NCBI GenBank assembly: GCA_004352715.1
Contig: SCFE01000119.1
Span: 1,372,553-1,436,552 of the forward strand
Length of the DNA stretch: 64,000 nucleotides
Direction of reading: 5' to 3'
From: Hofstenia miamia
Lineage: Eukaryota; Xenacoelomorpha; Acoela
Shown here: positions 48,901 through 61,495 of the stretch, piece after piece
How the letters are laid out: every line of letters begins with the position of its first letter
Numbering within the stretch: the stretch's first letter is position 1
The notes under the pieces: model-generated
Databases searched by the model: none
What the model was told of the DNA's origin: nothing
The model's input: the letters and a program-made list of their open reading frames with translations, nothing else
Position numbers and translations under genes: made by a program

Positions 48901-51900
48901 TGATTCAACTGCCAGTTCTTCGAATGACCTCGCCTCCATACTATCACAAGGTGGCTCAAATTCCACAGTTCAGTCGGTCATTTCAAACATACTTGGAAGC
49001 GCTAATGCGGAGCCACCCACTATCACTAAACCACAACAACCAAATGGCGTCGCATCCTATCAAATCACCAATGAGCATAAATACACCCAGAGGAGACCTG
49101 ATAATTCCGTATGCTAATTAGTTCATATTGAAGAATGTTAACTTCTTTAAATCAACCCACCTGATTTCTCTATTTGATAACCTAAAAATCATTTAAATAT
49201 CATCAACCTTATATTATTCTTCAACGATGCTTAGAATATTTGAGACCTTAGCGTATTAATATTGAACTTCGTTCGATATAATCCAGTATATTCAATGTGA
49301 GTAGTTAACCTCTAAATCCCATTGATGCATTGTTTCTAAATTATCTTTAAGCATTTGATGTTTAGTGCCTGTACTTTTATCAAGGACAATCATTCTCGCG
49401 ATTCCTTTTTTTCTGAAAGATATATTTAGAAATTAATGATATGAGTGACCTTCAATAGAAACTTTAAACCTCCTGGAAACTTTTGAAAAACCGCTCGCGA
49501 CGATTAACATATAATAATTTGAACACACGATATAATTGTTGAACAATTGTGAACTATAGCAAGTAAGCCATCGTACTTTCCAGTATGACTCCGTTTTCAG
49601 TATTGCTTTACGAAGAGAGCTATTAACTGCATTTGAATGGACGCTGTAGTTAGAGTTAGTGTTTTATAGCTGAGAGTTGTTTCCTCATTCTGCCATAGTT
49701 CACATTCTCTAGTAATTGTTCTCCATTCTCGGAATGAGTGAAATATTATTTGATTATAATTTACCACTGATAATAGAACTGGCAGGAGTCCTTCTTTTTG
49801 AAAGCTAAATTAATTTGATTCTTCCTTTGCGTTTTAAATTAAGGCATTGCTTAAAAATACACTGCTCGAATATTGCGTTACATTAAGTATCCTTTATAAT
49901 ATAAAACATTTGGATTAAACAAACCGAAAAATTAAATGTCAAGTGGAATTGAAATCAACATTTATTTCTATAGCAATTGCTCTATAATTAGCGAACGCGT
50001 TTTATTAACTTGTTTACATTGTTTTAAATGTTTTATTAGAATGTTTTTTACAATTTTTAATGGGTATAGGCGTGCAAACGACCAGGCCACCTCTCTTGCA
50101 TGGTCGACAATGTTTACACATACATTGTTATGCCTGGTTTCTGTTATGTATATAAATAAGTGCTTGGATTTATATTGCTATTTCTCTAGGCTGATCTGTA
50201 AAACTTCGCTAATGTAATTTAAATGTTTTCAACACTTGTAAATAATTATAGAAATCCAATAAAGGACTTTATAAATAACATTATCAAGTAGTTTATGTCT
50301 TGTACATTCAACGACGCGTTTAAAACTTTACAATTTGAGATATCATTGAAATGCGGGGAATCATAAACCGTACATGGTGTGTATTATATGCATGTTGTAA
50401 TATAAGCGAATTAAAGTATTTGAAAATCTAACAGGGCGTGACCAACCAGTGGAATGAAATAAATATAAATTCTAAACTAAATGGTAAATCACTGTTTCTC
50501 CCGGTTTCACATACCATCATTTGTCTAGACAGGCGTCTAGACTTAATTAGCTCTAAGAGGATTTACCATTTCTATTGTCCTTATAATTTTACATTCCCAT
50601 ATTTCATAGTTAGCTCTTTATCATGAAGTTGTACTAGTGACATTTCGAGTTAAATTTCCACACAGGTCCTACCTCCTCTGATAATTTAATCGAATAAGGC
50701 TATACATTGTAGTATGTCCATCCTACACAGCAACGACACCGGAAAGTTTTCAGTAACACATCGGATCCTAAGAAAACTAATGAAATTAGTTTGATATTAT
50801 ACGTTTTATATTCGTTATCACTTCTAGCCCCTTTTGTGGGAGTTTATAGTACAAAAAGTAAATTTTACTTAGGAAATAGAATGTCGTGACTCAAGACTCG
50901 ACTTCATTCGAATCAGAATAGTTTCTAAAAGTTTTTTATTTGTTTTCTTTTAATGAGCTCACAATTTACTATAACCCTTGTAATTATATATAACAATTAG
51001 CTAAAAATTTGCCAACTTTTTACTACCGGGCGATTATTATTAATCATTTTGTAATAAATCGATTTTTAAGAATTTTGTGAAATAATTAAATTTGGATACA
51101 AATACTCTACTTTTTTCTGGTTTATGTGGAGTTTGGCATATACTTACGAGTGTGAGTCTCAGACTCGCAGAAGCCTACCAATAGTGGTAGGAATTATAAA
51201 ACAACGTTCAAACCACCAAATTTATAGACCTCAATTTTATAGAAATTGCTAAATCTTTTTAATTTAAGATATTTATTAATCGCATGTCTTTTAAATTTGT
51301 AATTAGCTATGCCAAAATTCGTTAGAAAAAACAGTGGTTATATTGATGCATTTATGCTGTTGTATTTATAAATAGCACATTTTAATTAATCATTCTGAAA
51401 TTTCTGCTCGTCTGATTTTTCGCCAAAGGCAACCGGCCTCCTTTCGCTATCATAATGTCACTGAGTTGTATTTCATTTCATCGTCTGCTAACAATATTAC
51501 AATGGTATTTTCGTAAGAGGTACAATGAATGTGTTATTTAGAAACCATGAGAATATTGTATTAAAATTGTCAATAAAATCCAATTATTTACTGTCTTGGA
51601 GGAGAATTCTCTTATTTACTAATATAATGCTTCGCGGTTATGATATTTAGTAATCTCTGCAGCTGAATGAAGGCTTAATTTCAGTTCCTCCGTTTCTCAT
51701 CAGTTCACCAACTTAATTTAGTGACATACTTCGCGTTCAAATATCTTTAATTCCCTCCGTTTTATTCCTATTCCTTTAAATCATTAAACGTATTTCCTTC
51801 TCATTGTAACTGTAGAAGTAGGTTTACTACAATACGCATTCAATTTGTGCATTTTCTAATCACATTTCATCCTGAAAAACACTGTCAAAATTTCGTTTAC

Positions 51901-54900
51901 ATATTGATCATACGGATCGCACAGTGCCTTTAGGTTATCGCAGCTAAGCTTCTCTGAAAATATTGTTACAATTTGTGTGAAATTTAATTTTTCATTTTAT
52001 TTAGTAAATGATCATGTTCCGACAGGACCTGCAAAATGGGGCCGTAATTTCAGTAAAAACTCACCTCAAGTGCGGTGAATGCCAAAGAGCTATATAAAGA
52101 ATGTGTTCAAAAATAAAAAATTTTATTACTTTCTATTCGCTTTTCATGCTCTGCTTAAATTTAATTTAGGTTTGAATTTCACTGTATAGATTTAATTATA
52201 AGCTTCTAATGTATCCATTTTTGGCCTAACAAACTGAAAATTTCCCGTTTATAGTATTTTATTGTAAATTTCTAACATGCCCAAAAAGCTTTAGTAAACT
52301 AAAAACATGTCTTTGCAAAAATCATATGAGTGAACTTGAAGTGTGTTAAGTTTAAGTTAATTTAAATTGGTCTGCGTCTAAGTCGGTCTAGCCACGCTAG
52401 ACTTGGGCCTAAATTTTCGTCAATGTCCATCTGTATGTACCTGTAGCGTTAATATCCTCATTTCACTAATTTTTTTGCTCAATTAGAAGTTTGTCTTACA
52501 AATTTCCGCAAATTGAATGCCGAAATAAATTGTGACCGTTTCAAGAATCATTCATATTTTTGTAGGATTTTTCATAAATCGAGGTAGAATTATTACCTAG
52601 AATTTTACATATACCATTTAAAATGTTGCATTGATGAATAATGTAGTCTCTCTTTTTAATTTAATTATGTAATTTCTAGGCGTCCGCAGGGTAGCCCCTA
52701 GAGAACAAATTTTATGTAACTACAATTTAGAAGTTTTCACATTGATGAATCAATTTTTGTTATTACAGTTCTTCAAGCAACTCAATCGCTCGGTTCCAAA
52801 TGTCCTAATAACTTTAAAAGAGATTGCTCTTTCATTTCCTACTACAAGCTTGTTATTGAACACCAATTAATTAAACGGCCTAATTTCTAACTGTTGAACA
52901 TTCAACGCCATTGTTTTCATTTCGCTGTTTTATTTTANTCGTTACTTACACGAGGCTGTGAACATTCATCGCAGAAACCTGTTTTTATCTCATTAATATT
53001 GGGCCGATGTAACACTCGACTAATTCAGCAATAAACTAAACGGTGTTTAGATTTCGTAGCGAAATGTAGAGGTTACTAGTTCATTCAATAATAAATATAT
53101 ACGCTTTTGTTTAACAACACAACAATTTGTTGTTTTGTTTTCGTTTCTTATAATTGTTTTGCATTGTCGACTCAGTGATTATAGTATGCCACTTATGTAT
53201 CAAATGTGATAGAGACCATTATTGAAGATTTTTTCTAAATTATTAATTATACTTGTGTCGCGTGATTCATTTGTTTGAACATATATTTTGGTTGCAGTTT
53301 CTGGTTTGCAAGAAAACATAATTAACATTGAAGGTGGCTCTTTTAATTTAATTAATTTTAATAATAAAAAAATTCTAGTTATTTGTAAACAATTAAAAAC
53401 TTAGATTATGATTTTATTTCAAAATTGTAGTAAGTAAATTCAACGCCTCACATTCGAAAAGCAAAACAAATTAAATAAATATGTATTTCGTGTTTTTGTA
53501 AGATTTATGCCGTTTGAAATCTGTTAAGAAATCCTCCCATCCGGTCTAACAACCCCATATATCTCGACAATTGAGAAATATAAATATGAACCTAATAGCA
53601 ATAGTGACTTGATTGTTTTTGTTGATAAAAAAGTATATGCATTTGATTTTGTGTATAAAGCGCAATTATTTTTTAAAAAGATGCATTTTATTTCGCTATC
53701 AGATAGATTAAGCATTACTTATTTACGTGCAAATACTAAGAATTAAGAAACAAAGATTTTTTTACAAAAAATTATAAATTACATTTTACTGTATCGGATC
53801 ATTATAAATTTGATGTATGTTACACCAGTCTAGTTTCTGCATGTCATAATCAATAGTTGAATTAATTAGAAATTGTATTGTGATATCTGCTTTTTTAATT
53901 TTAGTGGCAATGTTGCAAAAAAAAATATTTTATTTTATTATTGATTTCATTCACTTTCAAAATGTATCTAATTTCATTCCAGTTTAAATCCTGTCAATTC
54001 GAATTGCTATTTTCATCAAAAGCATTTTTCCTAATTCTGCTAGTTGTATTTCGCAACTAAAAGTTTACACTCTTTGCAAATGATTTACTTCTGTATCTGT
54101 TATATTTTTGTGAATACTTTTAAATTATTTGTTTTGAGATACTTGTCAACTTTTAGAAATTTGTCAATTTTTTTAGTGATTAATCATCTTTTATATTAGG
54201 ATCTCGTAAATTATTTTATTTGATATGTGATTGTATTTTCCAAAGTAGAATCGTGATTTTTAGGAATGTAAGCCTCCTGTCAAAGGACTGTGCACCAAAT
54301 GGGAGACGACTAGTAACGAGTTTTGCAGTGTTTGTCAAATGTCGTTCTCGTCCTCATCACTCTATATTTCACATTGCTCAAAGGTTCACAATGACGACAG
54401 ACCCTACAAGTGCAAGGTATTTTTAGCGGTATACTATAATGAGATCTTCCCTTCATTTAAATTTTCAATTTGAATTATACGTAATGAGAGTTAATTCAAA
54501 CACGAGCAAAACCTCCACCCAGTATGAACATAGTTAGGACCTTGATACAACCTGTTTGAAAATTTAATGGAATCTAAGTTAGACGAAAACCTATGTCGAT
54601 GTTTTGTTTCGTACAAATCCATTACTTTTGGAGAAATCGTTCTGACAAACAGACAAACAGGGCGAAAACAATACCACCGCCTTGGCGGAGGTAATAAGGT
54701 TCTTGGACCTTTACAAATTATGAAGTTAATCTTTTAAGAATGTAAGCTTCTTTGGATATCGAAGTAGCATTAATTTCATTGTGATCTGTTTATTATTGCA
54801 ACATTTGTTAGCCTATATACATTGTTAGTTATATTTTTTAATTACTTTTATCACTGACTAAGATATTAGTTTTTAATTCTTTTCGTTCGTTTGGATAAGA

Positions 54901-57900
54901 AATCTGAACTAACACTTTAGAAAATTATTTTAATTTTTCTTCAAGCTGGAGGAAATTTGTTTCATTTGCTACTTTACTCCTTGTAATAAGAAACACATTG
55001 CTCGAAAGTAGGTTAATGTTACGTAGCTGTTAAATTCTTTCATTATGTTTTTATTTTATTTCTCTTTATATTACACTCTCTGCCTTTTTCTTTGCGCTTT
55101 CAACTAAGAACCGTACCCAGACTGTAATGTTTCCTAGAATCTCAAACAGTGCATAAATTTTGAAAACAAAATTTTATTCACATGTTTACAATAGTTATGC
55201 ACTGTTGAATTTTCAATAAATATCCACATGAAGTCTGAAATCAAACGATTTGTTTCCATCTCAGTATATTAAGGGGCTTCAGTTGGTATCAATAAATCGG
55301 TGTACTCCGGTGTACTCGAGCAACAATGTTTGTGAAATTAAGGATGTGATGTTGAGATAAATTTTATGTTTGGAGTCAAACATTTTCTTTTACTAAACAG
55401 GATGTGGTAGTAAGCTATCGAATGAGAATTGTCCTTTCTTTTATATTACTTATTTTCCTACACGCATTTATTTCGTTATGTTCTTATTCTTAATTGAATC
55501 TTTTTCAATATTGAATTCGTCTATTAATTAATGACATAAATTTGCTAAAAGTATTGCTCGAATCTTCCATTTTTTCATTATGTATTTCCACATTTATTTT
55601 TCTGAATGTGCTTGGGGTGATTTTTCATATTTTTATAACGAATCAACTCTCAACTAAAAGCCCATTTTCTTGGAAGTGCATGGCGATAGCTAAGTTCATA
55701 TTGCAGTTGTTTTATTTAAAGTTCTAGTGAATTAAGTCCGCTTATTTTTTATAATTGTTGTTTGACCCTATTTGGATTAGGGTGGGGAAAAATTGGCAAA
55801 CATTGAGGTGCGCGCGTCGAAGGTCAACCCAGAATTTTACTCGCATCAAATTTAGTTTTACGCATTTTCCCAACATTTTGGGATGATTCCTTTCTCAAAA
55901 AAGTTTGTGAAGAATTTGTTGGATGGAGGTCGAGTCACCTTCTAATGTGTACTTTTACAAGGGAGGAAACAGTGAAAAAGTCATAAAATTTTACAGGATG
56001 ATGGAAATACATCTAAACTTACACAGATGGTGGGAAAAATATTTAGGTACCTTATCCAATAACGTCATATCGGAAAATTCTAGCCACAGTTGACGTCAAA
56101 ATCCCATTTTTTCGTTAAATTAAAAATATGTCATTAGATGTTTTGTTTAGTATTGACAAGTAGATGTTTTGATTGTAAAGTTGCATGTTTAAAGTTACTA
56201 CATGCAGAAATTCAAATTCATTGGATGTATTTTTCATACCAAGTAATGCTTCCAAGATGACGCTACCCCTTGCTGTGAAAATCAAAATGCCAACAAAAAT
56301 GAAGGCAATTTTTGTAAAATCCCTGTAAAGCTATTAAAGTCATAAATAACGGTTTTCATAATTGCAGCCAAATACATCATTGGGAATGGTCCAATTTTCA
56401 ACCAAATCATTGCCAATTGTTTTTAAATTTAGCCATTTCATCGAAAAAAAATTTGCATCATGTAATATGTAATGTGATAAATGGTACTTTTGCCGTATGT
56501 GCGTTTTTCAAAGTATGATGTTTATTTAAGTTTTATGAACGGAAACTAGGACTTTTATATTTTTAGTACATTTTTACATAGTTGTAATGCGATTTCTTTA
56601 TTTACAATTAAATATTGATAATGACAAAAATTTGTATTTTGTGAATTTTAGATAATGTGAATTTAATCTTATCTCATCCATTGGCCTTTATTTTGATTAT
56701 TATGGCTTGTCACTTATGATCAGGAAAATATCATTTTGAACTATTAATCAGCTGGTGTCAAGAGTGCACCTAAGAGTACGAAAAATCCATACACAACTCA
56801 AAAATGGCCTACGTCAGCAAAAATTACACCAAAAATTAGAATAGTGATAACTTATTTGTAAAGATTGATTTCCAGGCTTACCACGTAAAAAATAATGGAC
56901 TGATTGGCCCACTAAAACAGAAAACAAGTAGATGGGTTTATTTTACCCAAATCCTTTACGTATGTCAAAAAGCCCAACCTAAATTGGATTAAGAATTGTG
57001 AAAGTCAAGTTTGCCCCTTCCTTCTTTTGTAGACTTTCTTCAAATCGTATGTGATTTAATAAGACAATAATATATTTAACATATTTCTGTTTTTACAATA
57101 AACTTTGTTCGTTTCTTTCCAAGAATTGCAATAGCTTCATTTTGTTAACTATTATTTTAATCGTTTTTATGGTATCTGATTATTATTGTTGTTGAGCCTA
57201 TTTTTTCAGGCGGATGATTAGCTTTTTTCGAACTAATTTTTTGTGTCTTCTTCAAATTCGTATAACAGCTGCTCTCTTTTATGTCAGCAAAGCAAGCTGT
57301 TTTTCTAAATTAGTTTTGTGATTAAATACTTAATGCTTGTTTATTCTGAATCTTCATTCCCTCAATTTTCCCAAAATATTTAATGTTTATCAGTTAATCT
57401 CATGGGTTTTCTTAAAATCGATTTCTTTCATTTGCGTAATTCTATTTATTGGCTATTTTCATCAATCTTCTTAGAGCTAGACACTTTCTTGTTGCTCGCG
57501 GAATTCCAAATATTTCAGTACGCGTTATTGACTTTCAAGTGACTGAATATTCAACTTATGTAACTCAGGACGATTGAAAACTTAATGTGAGCTTCTGTTG
57601 TGCAACATTTTTTCAGCAATTTCATTTAGCTTTTTCCAAACACAATGTTCTCAATTACAAGGTGAAACCAACATTCCATATATTATTCCTTGGTTGATAT
57701 GAAAATAATAGCATATACATATTAATATTTTCTTTCCTTCTCACAACTTAAAGTTGATTTGACTTTCATCCACATGAACTCACCAGTTTTCAGGAAATCT
57801 TAAAGGGTTTTCTTAGGAATCTAGCTTTTCATAAAAATACTGCAATTCCCATTTTGGTACTCCTAATTCCTAAAAGTATCTTTTGGTTCTGGCTTGATTC

Positions 57901-59202
57901 TTCTAATGCTTTAGTGTTACCATGACTACTTCCACAATTGCTCTATTTCCTCTGCCAACTCCCTGTACGTGTCCATACTATCTTTTTCGCCTGCCATTTA
58001 TGTCAGTGTATCTACCACGATCTCCTCTGACCTCCTTGCCTTAATTATCTTGTTTACTGCTAACTAATGCTAATTTTACCATCAATATATTTTTCAAACA
58101 GTCTCTACGCAGGTGTTTAGATAACGTATCGGTAGTATTTAAAGTATCTCCTCCCCTGACTCATTGTGTTTGTTGGATGCATAGCTGTTAACTAAATTTT
58201 TAAAGTTATCAATTTCGTGCATACCATAAAATTTGTTTTTTTATTAACTCAATATCGACAGTTTTCTTTATTTAGTAATTTAGGAATGTGCAAAAACTTT
58301 CACCTCTCGGTCAAAACTCAATCGACATATGAAAGACATGCATGAGAATCGGGTATTCACGTGTCCAGTTGAAGGTTGCAAGAAAACATTTACGCGTCCT
58401 AGCAATGCCAAAACACACCTCGCTGTCACACACCGTCTAGCCAATGTTTTCATTTGTCCCAAATCAGGTATGTAATATTTCCTCTATAAATATCTTTGAC
58501 GCAGTTCTGTTTCATGACTTTACATCAAATACTATCATTTGTTAACTAATTTCCTGTTTATTGATAAATTAGGAATTCCTCGTACTCCCATTTCCATGTT
58601 ATATTAATAATTCCTGCTGATCTAAATAATTTTATTTGGATGTCATTTTCTTTCTTGTGTAGTTTAATATTTAATGATATGGTAAGGACATTAATTTAAA
58701 CTCAACAATTTCATTCGATTTGGAAAAAATTATTCCAAGAATTTGTTTAGACAGATACTGTTTGTCCTATGCACTTGTTTAACCTTATTCGGCGTAGGAG
58801 TTGTTGAAAAATTTTAAATGCTTGTAACTCCATAGCTAATAAAAATATTCAAACCTGAAACTATCACGTAATAGAGGACTGTCACCCCTTCCATGTTCGT
58901 TATTTGTTATTCTTTTGAGGGGATAAACTTTTCAAACACGTCAGCCAAAGCAATACACTTTAGTACAAATTTTCAACATTCCCTTCAAAAACGTTCACCA
59001 GTAGATGCGTTCACGATTTCTACACATCTTTATAGGTTTGGAGAAAATTGTTTTAATACAAATGTTTACCATTGCATTGGAACAACTTCCAATAAATGCT
59101 CAGTATCCCAAGATTTTCCAATTTCTTAATAGATTCATAGAGGACGACTTGTTCACGCTGAACAATGGGACGTTAAAGATTAACATTAACGTTTCAAGCT
59201 AA
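39573..59202 (+). CDS. C2H2 zinc-finger protein, 11 exons, about 850 residues
   Basis: Probable nuclear DNA-binding regulator. Exons: 39573-39993, 40121-40365, 41288-41590, 42219-42530, 45858-45944, 45996-46171, 48025-48193, 48773-49108, 54264-54416, 58284-58467, 59036-59202. All junctions keep phase. The N-terminal 600 or more residues are Ser/Asp/Pro-rich and look disordered and activation-like (for example M-S-P-P-D-D-F-D-W-V-L). Exons 9-10 encode three C2H2 fingers, spaced C2C12H4H, C2C12H4H and C4C12H4H, with a D-R-P-Y-K-C-K-style linker between the first two. A lone F-I-C-P-K-S follows, then a helical C-terminus. Two AATAAA signals follow (59220, 59234). I do not recognise an orthologue. 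The 5.1-kb intron 8 could hide further exons. Confidence 0.85.
40121..40365 (+). CDS. Zinc-finger gene exon 2
   Basis: With the acceptor at 40119-40120 (atattag) the phase-1 join gives G-R-R-T-V-E-Q and stays open to a GAG/GTAGTT donor. It contains a repeated S-F-E-K-C-F. A stronger-looking acceptor at 40086-40087 leads to a stop after nine codons. Confidence 0.7.
41288..41590 (+). CDS. Zinc-finger gene exon 3
   Basis: 303 nt, 101 codons, phase 0 both ends, acceptor tattttag, donor GAG/GTATTT. Acidic and Asn-rich (L-D-N-N-L-N-D-I-D-M-N). Its 3' half recurs at 42658-42811. Confidence 0.85.
41437..43836 (+). repeat. About 1.2-kb duplication of exons 3-4 around an N (two haplotypes)
   Basis: 41437-42656 and 42658-43836 are the same region separated by one N (42657). 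Copy 1 has an extra 41-bp tandem unit (41798-41838 / 41839-41879) that copy 2 lacks, and exon 4 differs at two synonymous third positions (CAA/CAG, GCC/GCG). Allele-like differences plus the N indicate two haplotypes joined end to end. Left uncorrected, it would add a false partial exon 3 and a repeated exon 4. Confidence 0.88.
42219..42530 (+). CDS. Zinc-finger gene exon 4
   Basis: 312 nt, 104 codons, phase 0 both ends, donor GTAAGC. Contains L-N-L-D-G-D-P-K-T-P-S-D-H. A second copy lies at 43399-43710; only one should be used in a model. Confidence 0.85.
44830..45204. repeat. 184-bp duplication around a 7-N gap
   Basis: 44830-45013 and 45021-45204 are the same sequence with one difference seen (GTGC/GGGC). 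The 7-N run joins two copies of one locus inside intron 4. Confidence 0.9.
45858..45944 (+). CDS. Zinc-finger gene exon 5
   Basis: 87 nt, 29 codons. Acceptor ttatttcag; donor TTA/GTTAAT gives a 51-bp intron before exon 6 and keeps phase 0. Pro-rich (S-P-M-P-N-P-F-N-P-S). Confidence 0.75.
45996..46171 (+). CDS. Zinc-finger gene exon 6
   Basis: 176 nt, 58 codons plus two bases. N-Y-E-R-F-L-D-S-Y-T-K-Q-P-Y is distinctive and looks ordered. Phase 2 donor AA/GTGGTT joins exon 7 to give Asn. Confidence 0.75.
48025..48193 (+). CDS. Zinc-finger gene exon 7
   Basis: 169 nt. Arg/Ser-rich (R-S-R-P-D-R-R-M-R-T), donor GTGAGT. The basic cluster could serve as a nuclear localisation signal. Confidence 0.85.
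48773..49108 (+). CDS. Zinc-finger gene exon 8 with tandem TAGCAG acceptor
   Basis: 336 nt, 112 codons, Ser/Thr-rich, donor TCC/GTATGC. The 3' splice site is tttttagcag, so splicing at either AG includes or drops one Gln without changing frame. Confidence 0.85.
49109..54263. other. Large intron 8, no convincing exon seen
   Basis: 5.1 kb of AT-rich sequence with one N (52938). A 93-residue frame at 49936-50217 lacks splice signals. Alternative or extra exons cannot be excluded by eye. Confidence 0.4.
54264..54416 (+). CDS. Zinc-finger gene exon 9: first C2H2 finger
   Basis: 153 nt, 51 codons, phase 0 both ends. F-C-S-V-C ... L-Y-I-S-H-C-S-K-V-H is a C2C12H4H finger. The D-D-R-P-Y-K-C-K linker carries the first Cys of finger 2, whose second Cys starts the next exon. 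Confidence 0.93.
54480..54700 (+). repeat. Short interspersed repeat ending in an 18-nt hairpin
   Basis: ACAAACAGACAAACAGGGCG is followed by CCACCGCC-TT-GGCGGAGG (54674-54691), a near-perfect palindrome. This tail type recurs in many invertebrate genomes at the end of short non-coding elements. It lies in intron 9; the left boundary is not defined. Confidence 0.6.
58284..58467 (+). CDS. Zinc-finger gene exon 10: fingers 2 and 3
   Basis: 184 nt. E-C-A-K-T-F-T-S-R-S-K-L-N-R-H-M-K-D-M-H completes finger 2. T-C-P-V-E-G-C ... T-H-L-A-V-T-H is finger 3 with C4C spacing. Phase 1 donor TCAG/GTATGT. Confidence 0.95.
59036..59202 (+). CDS. Zinc-finger gene last exon
   Basis: Acceptor ctttatag; the GT completes Gly, then L-E-K-I-V-L-I-Q-M-F and a helical, non-finger tail to TAA. 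It is the only nearby exon in correct phase and it sits directly before two AATAAA signals. An alternative terminal exon completing a fourth finger is possible. Confidence 0.65.
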
Positions 59203-59219
59203 ATCAAATTTTTGCATTG

Positions 59220-59239
59220 AATAAATATTAAAAAATAAA
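59220..59239 (+). terminator. Poly(A) signals of the zinc-finger gene
   Basis: AATAAA at 59220-59225 and 59234-59239, 18-32 nt after the stop codon, which would give a very short 3' UTR. Confidence 0.65.
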
Positions 59240-59991
59240 TATTATTGTGTGCATCTGAAGAACAAACAGTATGCCTTTAATTAAGTTTCTTTCGCATTTC
59301 AAATTTACAAGAAAAATATTGATCGTAATCAAGAGGATGCATCGCCTTGGTTGTAATGCAAAAATTCTGTAGAATGTTTCAGTTTTGCAAAAATATTTGT
59401 ATGTTGAGTTTGGGCAATACTTTTTAGCGAAACATGCTTAAAATATAAATTCTTCGACAATGTACAATTTTCTTTTAATTAAAGCGTCTAAACAGTAATT
59501 TAGCATTACGATTTCTAAAAAATAAATTTTTGCAAATGCAAAAAAGACAACTTCATATACAAGATGCGTTTTTTCCTTGCAATTGACTAGTATTTCAATT
59601 AGGATCTTTTGCGTTACTTTGTTAGGTATTATCACAGTATTTAAATACACTTTCGCAATTTAACTGCTCGTATAATCTCACTTTATCAAGAATGGGTAAA
59701 CCAACTGCTCTATTTGAGAGATTGCAAGGACACAATGATTTTGGCTCAAGGTGTTCGTCTTATTGCGTTAAGAAAATGGCAATAATTCAAGCTTTCATGC
59801 ATTTGTACTCTGCCATTGAATAATGCGACGTTCTTTTATCGAATTTTAATAAATTTCTTTAAAAAATCATCCAACTATTTTTTATTTGTGTAATTGCATT
59901 TCAAATTATTTCAGGGTTTCAAGAAGGTTGAGTCATAGATTTATTTGAAATCCGAGTCCAGTAGCGCCCAAAAGCATAAAGAGACTGCCCT

Positions 59992-60022
<31 letters not shown>

Positions 60023-61380
60023 ATGTATTTATATATATATTGCTCATATAAGGTAATTGTCAAGATTATTTTAAAGGTCTTGTGAAGTCATTTTTGAAAT
60101 ATTAATATTCTTTAGCAAAATATCAAAACATTTTTTCAGCGTGTCCCCATATGATAAATTTTAAAGCCGATTCGGGTCTGTTTACATTAGCGTAATGTGT
60201 AAAGTAGTTCTCTACGGCAAACTTCAATTGCGTGGTAGATAGTGTCTCTATATTCAAAAATTTATTCTTTAGAGAATGAACAGAAATTTAGGTACGTGTT
60301 TAGAATGTATATATATGTTATCCTTACAATCATGTAAAAATGTATTTAAGTGACGATTCTTTAGTTGTAAAGGCAGGCGTGGTTCTAGAACATTTCGAAC
60401 GGTTACGGTTCAAATTTTTTTTCTAAAATCTGGTAAAAAGATTATACATTTGCAAGCTATACGAAATTTAATCATATTTTGCAAAAAGTACAATGATTTA
60501 TGAGTTTCTTCACGAAACTAATACACATGAAAGCCACTCGTTCTAAGAAGACTTTTATTCATGGGAGAGCAAAAAAAATTTGGAAAAGGGTTTCTAGCTT
60601 TTGAAAAAACAATAAAATATTATTTTTATCACAATATTGATATAGATTGTTTTCGAAAGGGGGGGGGCGGTCGTCCTCCACCCCTAAACCCATGTTTCAT
60701 TAAAGGGTTATTTTTTAAGTGTTCTTATTCTGGTTTCTGGTTTTTGGAAACATTTTTCAAATATATAACATAATTTTTCGAAATCAATTAAATTTTTTGA
60801 AATCATGAGATTGCGTAAGTTTTTTAAATCTGCTCATCACTGGTCTTCTACACAAGTAAGACTACTCAATGCTTGAATGCTCATTGTGACCTACTTTTGT
60901 AGTTATTGTAGAATATTAAGAATGTGTCAGAATTCTATTTATCATTTAATATGTGTATTTTTTAGTAAATATGCCCTTGTTTTACTGCAACAAACGTTTC
61001 GATTGTGTTTGTCTTCGTGGAGTTAATCGTACTAATGAGCTACTTCAGAATTTATGTAAATAAAATTGTTATGAAGTTGCGTCAATCACTCAGAAAATCT
61101 TTCCATATTGATTTTGATTTTCGCTGCATATTTATCTCTTGAATTTTTAATGCACTACGTTTTTCACGTTACCAACAAAAAATATAAGCATATATAAATA
61201 ACATGTGTATATATTTACATGAAACGCAAAGCGATTTAAAAAAACTGTTACCAACATGAATATTCCATCTAGTACCTTTAGGATGGCTAGCCTAATGTCT
61301 ACTCATACGTACCGTAATAGGTTTACATGTATACTAATATATAAACGCTTTTTACAAAATTTATAATACATCACTCCTCG
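59240..61380. other. Intergenic sequence with microsatellite and poly(G)
   Basis: (TA)n near 59992-60017 and a run of nine G at 60659-60667, followed by a CCTCCACCCC tract that may be the end of a repeat element. No supported gene. Confidence 0.4.
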
Positions 61381-61439
61381 AGAACCACACTATCACCAAT
61401 CACAATAGGCCTACATCAAAGGACAAAAGTTCTCGTTGG

Positions 61440-61495
61440 GTCATTTATTCTAATGTGAGCTTTCGGGTACTTTCACCGGACCAGTCCTCAGGAAA
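61440..61495 (-). ncRNA. Hammerhead-ribozyme-like motif 1, degraded stem II
   Basis: On the minus strand: CTGAGGA (61491-61485, fitting C-U-G-A-N-G-A), a segment with a weak GGT...ACC stem, then CGAAA (61465-61461) and GCTCACATTAG. The order CUGANGA-helix-GAAA is the hammerhead core. The downstream GACCCAACGAGAACTTTTG tract resembles ends of invertebrate Penelope-type or related elements. The stem is eroded, so activity is doubtful. Confidence 0.35.

Noticed and set aside
54220-54426. Second frame over zinc-finger exon 9
   Set aside because: It is a shadow; the GAA-TGT-AAG frame holds the C2H2 pattern and matches the splice phase.
58280-58462. Minus-strand frame over zinc-finger exon 10
   Set aside because: Antisense shadow of fingers 2 and 3.
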